DNA of 64,000 bases, taken from Rhodomyrtus psidioides (taxonomy: Eukaryota; Streptophyta; Magnoliopsida; Myrtales; Myrtaceae). The DNA lies in assembly GCA_021437785.1 (NCBI GenBank), contig JAILYB010000090.1, forward strand, positions 1 to 64,000, in the 5' to 3' direction. The notes under the pieces are model-generated. The model was not told where the DNA came from and made no database searches. It worked only from the letters and a program-made list of their open reading frames with translations. The first letter of the stretch is position 1; the number at the start of each line of letters is the position of its first letter. Positions 23,527 through 32,566 of the stretch are shown piece after piece. The position numbers and the translations under genes are program-made.

Positions 23527-24364
23527 TGCCACGTACAAGAGGTTGTAGCAACCTAGACGAAGATGAGCTCATGGAGGAAGTACCACGATCAGAATCTTCA
23601 GCAATCCGAGAAGTCCAAGATCCGCCCTAGAATGAAGATGATGAGGTTCAGCGGCGGCCCGTCGAAGAACCAAGGCGAAACCCTGAAGTGATGCCAGTTA
23701 TGTTATTCTCAATAAGGCGTACGATTGAAGAAGTCTAGAACGAGTTTGCTGATCATATGATCCAGCGTATGACTGAAGTCGTCGGGCCATTGATCATCAA
23801 CACTTATCACGAATGTGCGTCGGGACAGCGCGAAACATCACCAAGTTGGCAACAGCCTCAGATGGGAAACTCATCTATACCCTCAACGAGTGCACTGTTG
23901 TTGCGGGCTTACTGGTCAGAATGCACCACCAGTTTTACCTGTCAGGATTCTACAAAGAGGAGAAGCTCCAATGGTAAATGGGCCTAATCCTCAAGATCCA
24001 GGTATGTTTCCAGGCCATCACGATCAAAACAACGTGCATACCACCCAGTATGTAACTGCCACCCAAGTAAACCCCATACCCATAAACGAACAGCCTATAC
24101 CTATAGTTATCGAAAACCAAGGAACAATGACAGTTCCCCTTAGGGGGTAGTGGCATGCTAGGGGGCAGGATCAGTTCCCTCAGAACATAGGGCAAGATCA
24201 ACCTTTTCAACCCATAGTCCATCAACAGTTCATGCAACCAGGACAACAGTAAGCGAATCAAATGTTGCAACCATAGGGAAACCAGCCTATGCCCCCAGAT
24301 TGTTCAACTCGTTGTGCAGCCGGCGTATCAAGCTATGCCACAGCCAGAATATCAGATGCCATAC
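23527..24364 (+). pseudogene. Gypsy gag N-terminal remnant, left half
   Basis: From the ATG at 23527 the frame reads MPRTRGCSNLDEDELMEEVP and continues with stops and shifts into a proline- and glutamine-rich region (QNAPPVLPVRILQRGEAPMV). It is broken at 24364 by the 18.3-kb element and resumes at 42656. Such P/Q-rich N-termini precede the gag core in many plant gypsy elements. Confidence 0.55.
24360..24364. other. Target site duplication CATAC, left copy
   Basis: The five bases before the 5' LTR are CATAC; the five bases after the 3' LTR (42651-42655) are also CATAC. This proves one insertion event bounded exactly by these LTRs. Confidence 0.95.
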
Positions 24365-25004
24365 TGTTGACACCTGAGTTTTTACCATTTATTATTGTGA
24401 TTTTTATTCTTTAAAATTAATTAAAAATATAAAAAAGGTCATAAAATCACAAAATCAACTTTGGAAGCTTTGGTTTAACCTTAGGAACCAATTTTGAACA
24501 AAAAATATTTTTCGGTATTTTTAATATTTTTCGAGTTTATTCAATTATAAAAATACCCAAAAAATCAAAAAAATACCATTCGTGGTCAGAAAAATACCCA
24601 AAAATATTCGATAATTTTGTTTTAATTTCCTCTTCAAGTGTGTCACTTTAAATCTAAAAAATTCGGCTCGGGTCACTATGTTCCTTCACAAACATAAACC
24701 CGAACCGAGCCTAAAAAAAATCATTTTCGAGTCTTTTAGTTTTCAATTCTCACTTTTTATAAGCTATGACATTGGATTCTAAAGTCTTAAAGTGCAATTA
24801 GGTCAATTTGCCCTCCAATTTAATCAATTTTTACCAAAAGGGCTTAATTGCACATTTTTCTTTCAATTAGTCCCCGGTTTCACGGATGTATACGTATGCT
24901 CTACGTATTTATACGTCATACGTATTTATACGTTATGCATATTTGTACTGTTTGGTAACCTCTTTAACTCTTGTAATAATAATAATGGTTATTATTTTTA
25001 ACAC

Positions 25005-25590
25005 CTTTGTTAGTGCTTTTTTTAGCATTTTTGTATTGTGAGTGCTATTGTTAGTGTTATTTTTAAATAGCATTTTTGTATTATAAATTGTGAGTGCTAT
25101 TGTTAGTGCTATTTTTAAATGACATTTATTTATCATAAATTGTGAGTGCTATTGTTAGTGCTATTTTTAAATGACATTTATTTATCATAAATTGTGAGTG
25201 CTATTATTAGATAGAATTTATAATTGTTAGTGCTATTTTTAAATAGCATTTTTGTATTATAAATTGTGAGTGCTATTGTTAGTGCTATTTTTAAATAGCA
25301 TTTTTGTATTATAAATTGTGAGTGCTATTGTTAGTGCTATTTTTAAATGTCATTTATTTGTGAGTGCTATTATTAGATAGAATTTATAATTGTTAGTGCT
25401 ATTTTTAAATAGCATTTTTGTATTATAAATTGTGAGTGCTATTGTTAGTGCTATTTTTAAATAGCATTTTTGTATTATAAATTGTGAGTGCTATTGTTAG
25501 TGCTATTTTTAAATGTCATTTATTTGTGAGTGCTATTTTTAGATAGAATTTATAATTGTTAGTGCTATTTTTAAATACAATTTATTTGAA
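25005..25590 (+). repeat. U3 tandem array with homeodomain-like dyads
   Basis: Units of about 52-60 bp built from GTGAGTGCTATTGTTAGTGC and TATTTTTAAATAGCATTTTTG form a higher-order repeat near 170 bp. Four perfect dyads TAAATG-N-CATTTA lie at 25116-25128, 25168-25180, 25344-25356 and 25510-25522. The copy in the 3' LTR is at 40520-41105. The array sits directly upstream of the TATA box. Confidence 0.85.
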
Positions 25591-25601
25591 GGTATTTTTG
25601 G

Positions 25602-25609
25602 CTATAAAA
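25602..25609 (+). promoter_or_regulatory. TATA box of the 5' LTR
   Basis: CTATAAAA followed by GGATGG lies in the LTR downstream of the U3 array and is the best candidate promoter of the element (same site in the 3' LTR at 41117-41124). It belongs to the copia-like part of the LTR. Confidence 0.65.
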
Positions 25610-26020
25610 GGATGGCAAGAGTTTTGAGGTTGGGAGGGGAGAGACATTTTGTAGAGTGTGCAAATTTTTGAGAGCTTAGAGAGAAGAACACAAACACTCT
25701 CTATATTCTCATAATCTTGAGCGAGCAAAATATACTAAGTTCGGAATATTGATTCCGCATATTGCTAGCACAATTGTTGTGGAGTTATTAGTCGTCTCCC
25801 CGTTCGTCAATTGGTGGTGCGTCCGAACTAGATGCCTAACACTTGTGGAGGCTGAGATCGAAGAACATCGAACCGACACCTCCGTTCAAGCACGCTACGA
25901 GAGGTAATCTATTTACTCCCTTTGAGACTTTGTGATTTTTTTCGATTGAAATGCACGAAGTACGCCTCTGGAGATACATGTGTGGGTTGTTATTTATTTC
26001 CGCTACGTGTTACGTGGATC

Positions 26021-26040
26021 CCAACAGTGGTATCAGAGCC
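26021..26040 (+). other. Embedded copia LTR end and tRNA-Met primer site inside the LTR
   Basis: The sequence CCAACA, one spacer base, then TGGTATCAGAGCC is the canonical junction between a Ty1/copia LTR and its initiator-tRNA-Met primer site. It is present in both LTRs (41536-41555 in the 3' copy), so it was part of the LTR before the last transposition. Confidence 0.85.
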
Positions 26041-26849
26041 AATCCTTAGGTGTTTTCGTGCATTTAATTGATTTTTTGCAATTTTTGCAATACTATGGCC
26101 AATATGTATTAACGAATTGTTCGTCTTACATGGCTAATGGAGATTGATTATTTTATATGATAAATTAATCAACGTAGCAAAAATTGAGACTAAATCAATT
26201 TTGAATCGAAAATTTATGGCTATCTTATTTTACGTAAAAATTCTGAATATGATTCAACGTAGAATTTTTATTGTGCCTTCCTAAGTTTTAAATTGTGAAT
26301 TTATTACTTACGTGAAAGGGTGGTGATCATGGAAAAATCCCTAATCAATGTGATTGATGTATATATGAATGTATGATGATTATTTATATATTTGGGGTTG
26401 TAATTATTAAATGGAGGCTGCGTACTCCTTTTATTTTTCATGTAATCTTTATTTTTAGCATAGTCAATTGTTGATGTAAATGCTACGAGGATTACGTGGA
26501 GGAGCCTTTTAAGTCGGCGAGCTCTTTGGGGCCCAATTCTTGAAGAGTTCAAGAAACCAAGAAGAAGCGAAGAGCGGCTCTCCGTTATTAAAATATTAAA
26601 ATGATTATATGTGGTCTCATTGGCTCGAGACCCATTAAATCATAATTCCATGATCACCACGTAGGATAGATATTTATGTGATTGACATCTATTTATTTAT
26701 TATGATTACGTGAGCATGTTAAACTGGTTAATGTGCAAAGTCAGACTTACCTCACCCAAAATTGTGCCTGCATGAAATCCTAGTTAGGAAAATCACTCGC
26801 ATTAGGTACCGAAAGGGCGTTGGTAACGACACCAGCGTAACCAAGTCCC

Positions 26850-26947
26850 CGAACCCAAAATCTCTGGTTCCGTAGAACTGATCGATCTCTCCCAATCGAT
26901 CGGTAAGGTTTCCGGTCTACCCTCCAAGAAAGACCGGTGGCGACTCC
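26850..26947 (+). promoter_or_regulatory. U5 segments resembling the complement of tRNA-Arg
   Basis: At 26850-26876 the LTR has CGAACCC followed by AATCTCTGGTTCCGTAGA, which differs by one base from the complement of the internal part of plant tRNA-Arg(ACG) as I recall it. At 26938-26947 TGGCGACTCC repeats the first ten bases of the primer site. Degenerate versions are at the same U5 position in LTR A (8707-8731 and 8631-8640) and LTR C. Confidence 0.5.
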
Positions 26948-27137
26948 AAATGCATGCACAAGTTGCACATGCCACCACGACCACACTAAGGTCGAAAGCG
27001 ATCGACTCTTATCGTTGAATCCTCCTGAAAAATACTCCCGCCGCGATTTGGTATGGGCCTGGGAGGGCTCGCACCGATCCAAGACCCGTGATCGGTAATC
27101 CATTAGCCGCGTCCGCTTCCGGATGGGTCGCGACAGC

Positions 27138-27155
27138 TGGCGACTCCACTGGGGA
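27138..27155 (+). other. Primer binding site, tRNA-Arg
   Basis: TGGCGACTCCACTGGGGA starts two bases after the LTR and matches the complement of the 3' end of plant tRNA-Arg(ACG) over 18 bases. Confidence 0.9.
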
Positions 27156-28929
27156 ATTGTTCTAGAAACTATGGTTCTAGACCTCAAGTGGACTTAGGCC
27201 GTAATAAAAATTGAGTGATTTTTCTAACCCTACAGGCGCTCTTTGAAGGTGAGGTAAGTCCGCTCACGATAGGTGTTATATGTTTTTGCAGATTGGAGTA
27301 ATAAGGGGTGTAGTCTGTGATTAACTTTATTTTACGCAGGTGTGGCGTAGGAATGTATGTTGTGTGGATGATTTGAAGTGCTGATTGATAAATTGTTGTG
27401 CATGACTTGCATTGTGATAATCACGACACATGGACACACACAACCGCGCCTAAAACCCCAGGCGCCGCCTTTAGGAACACAATAGAAGGAATTGAAAATG
27501 GAATCTCCGTGAGGAAAAACACGGGGTAATCCACTTCTCAATTCCGCTCGCTTCGAACTATGGATTGAGTCCCAATGCAACGATAGTTGTGCAATGGAAT
27601 CGGCTCTTTCTAGAACTCGAGGTGGGAACCTTAACCTTAGGTGCCAAACCCTCTGATTTTTAGAAGTTCACCATCACTTGTCTCATGCGCATGTCTTTGG
27701 GCGGTTGGTACACCTAAAATCGCACATAAGTCGACGAGTTGGGTTGGTAAGACTCTCTATCCCTCAAAACTATTACAGTTCATATAAATATAGGCATTTC
27801 ATTCATTGCATTCTGGTGATTAGATTAAATGCCATTTCAAGGATAGATGCATGTGTTTTTCCCAAACGTCCTTGATAGAAGACGAGGAGGATGATATCCC
27901 ATGGCGAACACCGAGTGAGCAACAAAGGAGCCTACTATGGACATTATTGAGATATCATCCAATGAAGATGACGAGTTGAGGCAAGTGATCCGGAAGTCAC
28001 AGATCGAACTTGGGGCATCCTTAAACGTTAGGATCACATTCCTTGGTTTCATTTTCCATTACTAGTCCTCTTGTATAGGGTTTATTTTTATCGAGGCTTT
28101 CTCTATCTCACCCCTTAGAGTGATTGTATTAGGGATCTACTGGTGTATACATTCAGATGGAACTCGGTTGTATTTCTTTTGACGGGTCATGGGAATGTGA
28201 TAGTGGCATTTTCTCTAATCATCCGAATACTCCCAAGTCAAGTTTATAATTCCTTTAGAGGAAACTAAAGTTGAAAATCTTACACGACCTTTTTGGTCGT
28301 ACAGGGTAATCCAACCCCAATTTCGCTAAAAGGAATTATACACTTGAATTGGTCCATGCATGTCATACGTCACTAAGTAATCCACGATAATTGATCAAGA
28401 GTATTGACGTTATTTCGAATTTAATGACGAGATAGATGTCCAAATTACTCTCGTTCTTAACAAAACGGCCTTGATTTGGATGCCGTATCTTCAATTAAAT
28501 TTAAAAACACGTCGTTATGCCTTGCATTTTTGACTAATTCGCTCTTCTGAATATTGGTCAAAAGCAATTATCGTGAATTACATTCCTTTCAATAGTATGC
28601 TTTCTTTCGAGGAATATTGATAAAAACTTTTCGCACAAGATTAAAACCCTTGTAAAAGTTCTTGTCATTATTAATTACGAGCAAGCATAAGATTGAAAGG
28701 GGTCTATGCTTTCTTTTTCAGATTATTCCTTTTGACTCGGTCTTTTCATTTGCAGGTGAAAAACAAGTAGCATAAAAAAATCTTTTCTTGGATAAGTCTG
28801 AGGCTATTCTTTCATCTGACCATGAGTGAGTTAGAAAATCAGAACACGTCTACTCGACTTATTATGGATCGGCTCATCCAAGTTTAAGATGTCCGGATGC
28901 TCGAAGAAATGGATCATATAAAAGCTAAA
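27156..28929 (+). other. Leader with a gag-start relic
   Basis: No intact gene is seen. The first 600 bp are homologous to the leader of element 1. Near the end, an ATG at 28820 begins MSELENQNTSTRLIMDRLIQ, then a stop. Its position and heptad-like character suggest the remains of a gag N-terminus, after which the cargo begins. Confidence 0.5.
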
Positions 28930-28978
28930 ACAAACACAGGGGCTTTCATTCATTCTTGCCCAAACCAGATCATACAAT

Positions 28979-29710
28979 TCATTGGGGTGGAAAAGTAAAG
29001 CAGAAGTGAGCCCTAATCAACGACACAAAGGAGCCCAGCTGGCCCTCCAGGTTATGGATGCTTTGTTTATACGCACCACTCCGCGTATCATGGTCCGCAA
29101 GCCTGAGGTGGAGGCGTTTGCGTTCATCATTGACTGCAACAACCTGAGTCTCGTGATCTTCGGCGACTGCTTCCAAGTCCCGAACAAGTCCATTCTCACG
29201 AGTTATATCCTCGTTTATGCCGTTGAGCCTTTCTTCCAACCACTCGCTCCGATTCCTTAGCAGGGCATTACGTCGATCGCGCTCATAGGTAGCCAGAGAT
29301 AGAGCTAAGTCCTCCACCAGATTCCTCCTCTCGCGTAGCAATGTCGAAACCCGCTCTTTGGCGAACTCAACAGCCTTTTTGTGACTATCGGCCAGGTAGT
29401 CAGCCAACGCTAGGCGGTCGGACTGATCCTCATAACGGGCTCGCAAGACACGAGCCACGGTAACTCCCCGATGAGCAGCGCGGTAGACCTCCAAGGAGTT
29501 CGTAAAGAGCGTTGGAAAAATATTGTATTCCCTCCCCAACGCGGTACCCTCGAGGGAGGTGATGTCCAGGTCCCCGAACATGACTCTGATCTCATCCTCG
29601 GTTTCGGGATGATCGGCTATGTGAGCGTAGCCTCGACCCAAGAGGTTATAGAACTCTTTCCATCGAGTCAAAGCTTCGGCTGAGAAAGTGTGAACTTGGG
29701 AAGAAGCCAT
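28979..29710 (-). CDS. Cargo gene 1a: 243-aa probable coiled-coil protein, unknown family
   Basis: An intact ATG-to-stop frame of 243 codons. I do not recognise a family. The N-terminal part has WKEFYNLLGRGYAHIADHPE and REYNIFPTLFTNSLEVYR. From about residue 85 it is dominated by charged, leucine-rich helices (KERVSTLLRERRNLVEDLAL, NRSEWLEERLNGI, NLEGQLGSFVSLIRAHF), so a helical or coiled-coil structure is likely. It ends FTFPPQ. The paralogue at 32567-33298 has exactly the same length; by hand count about 47% of residues agree without gaps. No signal peptide or membrane segment is evident. A TATA box lies 86-95 bp upstream and the divergent partner is the homeodomain-GARP gene. Strong conservation as an open frame implies it is a real protein; its function is unknown. 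Confidence 0.8.
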   Translation of the reverse strand: MASSQVHTFSAEALTRWKEFYNLLGRGYAHIADHPETEDEIRVMFGDLDITSLEGTALGREYNIFPTLFTNSLEVYRAAHRGVTVARVLRARYEDQSDRLALADYLADSHKKAVEFAKERVSTLLRERRNLVEDLALSLATYERDRRNALLRNRSEWLEERLNGINEDITRENGLVRDLEAVAEDHETQVVAVNDERKRLHLRLADHDTRSGAYKQSIHNLEGQLGSFVSLIRAHFCFTFPPQ

Positions 29711-29795
29711 TTTCGACGGAGATGTGTGTAGTGGAGCGATTAGAGGATGGAAGCAAATTATATGAGAGCGTTAATCTCCCAAACACCAACTCCGC

Positions 29796-29805
29796 ATTTT
29801 ATAGC
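29796..29805 (-). promoter_or_regulatory. TATA box of cargo gene 1a
   Basis: On the minus strand the site reads GCTATAAAAT, about 90 bp upstream of the ATG at 29710. The paralogous gene has a matching TATA box at 33401-33412. Confidence 0.65.
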
Positions 29806-29963
29806 GTCTCGAGAGTGGAGAAAAGTTGCAGCAATAATGCTTGTGGAGCCGGGTTAATTAATGTAAAGCGAGGGCTGCTCCTCCCGTGAATCATCAGACA
29901 TGTCCTGATCCGCAATTTCAGGCCTGACAAATTCGGTCTCGCCATTATTAAAGCTGGGAGGGA

Positions 29964-30520
29964 GGCGAGCGCAACTATCGAAGAAGCCGCGAAAGGATTG
30001 TGTTGTTCCATCACGCATGAAGCTGGGCGGCGAGTGAACAGCTCTGCCACTTAAAAAGAGAAGACAGTGCTGAACAGGCATGACTATTGAGGAAAAGTGA
30101 AAGGCGAGCGCAACTATCGAAGAAGCCGCGAAAGGATTGTGTTGTTCCATCACGCATGAAGCTGGGCGGCGAGTGAACAGCTCTGCCACTTAAAAAGAGA
30201 AGACAGTGCTGAACAGGCATGACTATTGAGGAAAAGTGAAAGGCGAGCGCAACTATCGAAGAAGCCGCGAAAGGATTGTGTTGTTCCATCACGCATAAAG
30301 CTGGGCGGCGAGTGAACAGCTCTGCCACTTAAAAAGAGAAGACAGTGCTGAACAGGCATGACTATCGAGGAAAAGTGAAAGGCGAGCGCTACTATCGAAG
30401 AAGCCGCGGAAGGATTTGGTTACCCCTTCGTGTCGGAAAGCTGAGCAGGAGGTAAACAGTTCCGTCGTTTCAAAAACAGAACGCTGAACAGACCTAGCTT
30501 TCGAGGAAAAGGAGGCAACA
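29964..30520. repeat. 139-bp tandem repeats in the shared promoter region of module 1
   Basis: Units begin at 29964, 30103, 30242 and 30381 (GGCGAGCGCAACTATCGAAG). The first three are nearly identical and the fourth is more diverged. They lie between the divergent genes 1a and 1b. ORFs read through them (repeats of RPASCVMEQHNPF) are not genes. Confidence 0.9.
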
Positions 30521-30619
30521 AATCGAAAGAGCGAGTATACAAAAGAGAACAGAGAACCCCGAGTGACGAGTTCGTTGAAAGACCTCAAATTCTCTAGAAT
30601 CAGATTCGACATCGAAGCC

Positions 30620-31987
30620 ATGGAACTCAACATCGCCGGTGACGAACATCAAGATCGCAGTGGTGACGACGGCAGTGGCCACGACGCTCAACCCCGGAAA
30701 AGAAAAAGTCGCCAGCGCTACGCTCGGAAAGAAATCCAGGAGCTTGAAGCTTTCTTCGATGAATGCCCTTGCCCAAACGAGGAACAAAAGATTGAATTGG
30801 GCCAGAAGCTGGGAATGAATCCTATGAGAATCCATTTTTGGTTTCAGAATAGACGTTTCAGACTAGGTGTCCAACACAGGCGTAAGGAGATCACGGCCCT
30901 AAAAGAGCAGAACCAAAACCTTCAAATGGAAAACATGTGGTATGAGAAAATTCTCAGTACTATTACCTGCCCTGACTGCGGTGGCCCTACCACCCTCAGT
31001 AAATTGTTCCCCAGTAAGCCTTCTACAAAGATGGAAGGTGCTCATTTATCCCCCTGCTCCCTTGAGCCATCTCCGGTACAATCAGATCCTGCTAATGGCG
31101 CGCATGAGCAGATCGATCCTACAGAAATTATACCAGTGTCTTCGGAGGAAGAAGATACGTGTCGTTATGATCGGAGTCACCTCATCGAAGCCCATGAATC
31201 TCCTCCACAACAGCTTCCGGTAAGATCAGATACGGTTCAAGAGGAGTTAGAGGTTAGTCGGCAGGCTATCTACGCCACTCTGGACGACGAGAAGAAGAAA
31301 TTCACTTGGCCCCCGGAGCTTCATCTCAAGTTCTTGGACGCAGTTCGACAGATAGGACTCGACTTCATAGGTCCGACAAGCATACTTAGGGTCATGAACG
31401 TACCGGGACTTACCAAGCAATTAGTCGCGAATCACCTTGGTTGCTACAGAAGGGCGTTAGGACAGCGTTATGCAGAACTGAATCCGAGCAATAGACTCGG
31501 CTGCGAACCCAGCACCCTTATGACAAATGAGGCCCGGTCGAATCTGGACGACTATTGGGGATTTGATCAGGATATCCTCGCGAGTCATTTCAATATTCCT
31601 CAAGAACACGCATCACAAGTGCAACGAGTAAGCACTCCTCCGTCCGAGCAGCAGCTAGTCAGTGTTCATCCTGTCGCAGATCAGCCCACCACGCCCAGTG
31701 CTCAAGGGTTTGCCCAATCAGAGCATATGGCTTCAGATGATCTAATGGGAGAAAGCTTGGAGCACTCTTATTTCCCTAATCCCCAAGTGGGAGATGCTTG
31801 TGGTAGTCAATCGATCAAATCTCCTCTTATAATCCCAGACAAAGATGGAGGTTCCAGTTCGAAGAACCCGTCGGGCGATGCAGCTCAACCTACACATCAA
31901 TCGTTCGAGGGGTCGGGTGATTTCTTCGATGAAGGACTTGATACCTGGTTCGATCAGTTGGAAGCTATTAAAGGTTGGCAACCATGA
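30620..31987 (+). CDS. Cargo gene 1b: HD-ZIP IV-like homeodomain fused to a type-B ARR-like GARP domain, 455 aa
   Basis: A probable nuclear DNA-binding protein. Start chosen at the ATG of GCCATGG (30620); the frame is open further up only from a GTG. Residues about 25-84 form a homeodomain (RQRYARKEIQELEAFF, third helix HFWFQNRRFR, Asn51 kept). Residues 85-121 resemble the HD-ZIP IV zipper-loop-zipper with its cysteine pair (CPDCGGP at 117). Instead of a START domain, residues 225-280 form a GARP/Myb-like domain (FTWPPELHLKFLDAVRQIG, MNVPGLTKQLVANHLGCYRR), closest to type-B response regulators. There is no receiver domain. The C-terminus is acidic with GDFFDEGLDTWFDQL. It is intronless, unlike ordinary HD-ZIP IV and type-B ARR genes. 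I know of no described protein with this architecture. Confidence 0.88.
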   Translation: MELNIAGDEHQDRSGDDGSGHDAQPRKRKSRQRYARKEIQELEAFFDECPCPNEEQKIELGQKLGMNPMRIHFWFQNRRFRLGVQHRRKEITALKEQNQNLQMENMWYEKILSTITCPDCGGPTTLSKLFPSKPSTKMEGAHLSPCSLEPSPVQSDPANGAHEQIDPTEIIPVSSEEEDTCRYDRSHLIEAHESPPQQLPVRSDTVQEELEVSRQAIYATLDDEKKKFTWPPELHLKFLDAVRQIGLDFIGPTSILRVMNVPGLTKQLVANHLGCYRRALGQRYAELNPSNRLGCEPSTLMTNEARSNLDDYWGFDQDILASHFNIPQEHASQVQRVSTPPSEQQLVSVHPVADQPTTPSAQGFAQSEHMASDDLMGESLEHSYFPNPQVGDACGSQSIKSPLIIPDKDGGSSSKNPSGDAAQPTHQSFEGSGDFFDEGLDTWFDQLEAIKGWQP

Positions 31988-32566
31988 TCTGCACTTGGTA
32001 ATGGCACACCTAAGCTGAGGCCAGACTGGTTAGTCATTGGACATGCCCCAAGAAAGAAGTGGATGTACGCGAGAAGGATGTATCTCCTATTGTAAAGTTC
32101 TCATCGGTGCATGCGTTTGTTTCTTCAATAGCTAGAGTTGATTCTGCATAATGTTTTTCGCAAACGTCATCTCGTGTGTATACGGTAATTCCTTGTTATT
32201 AAGTTCAAGGTAAAATCAGCCCCGACGCGTGAAGGCAGAATTGATAGCATGAGTTACTAGCAGAATGTGATCGAGCTCGAAAGTGAAAGATTACTAGCGG
32301 CCCCAAACGCAATGACCGCAAAATCAGGGGCAATCTTTAAGTTTCGAGCAACTACAAATCTATTTCTCACGAGGCATTCAGGTCAATCAAATATAAAGCG
32401 TCGGGCTGTGAGAATGATGCGTAGTCAATCTGTTGACACAGGCGAAAAAGGAGTCGCGTAGATCCGAAAGCAAAAACCTTTCTTGGCTAGTCAACAATGC
32501 AGAATGAAAGAGCATATATAAACAAACTCGCATTTATTTCATTCAGCAGGAAAGTTTACAAGTGGA
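31988..32566. other. Spacer between the two cargo modules
   Basis: It contains the likely 3' untranslated regions of gene 1b and, on the minus strand, gene 2a. A TATTGTAAAGTTCTC block near 32092 resembles TCGTTGTAAAGTTCCC near 36170 after gene 2b, supporting duplication of the whole module including the 3' flank. Confidence 0.5.

Larger units (their letters stand above)
24365..27135 (+). repeat. 5' LTR, 2771 bp, composite
   Basis: The first about 520 bp match the U3 start of LTR A (TGTTGACACCTGA, and the blocks around ATCAACTTTGG and CAATTTAATCAATTTTTACC). The last about 375 bp match the U5 end of LTRs A and C. Between them lies unrelated DNA with a tandem array, a TATA box and a copia-type LTR end plus primer site. 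Confidence 0.93.

Noticed and set aside
28979..29710. Gene 1a as a mere antisense shadow of retroelement sequence
   Set aside because: The same 243-codon frame recurs at 32567-33298 with protein-level conservation and its own TATA box; no retroelement protein is readable on the other strand.
30563..30619. Longer N-terminus for cargo gene 1b
   Set aside because: The upstream extension begins with GTG, not ATG; the ATG at 30620 lies in GCCATGG and makes domain positions agree with gene 2b.
29799..30633. Repetitive minus-strand ORFs with the RPASCVMEQHNPF motif
   Set aside because: They arise from the 139-bp promoter repeats and have no independent support.
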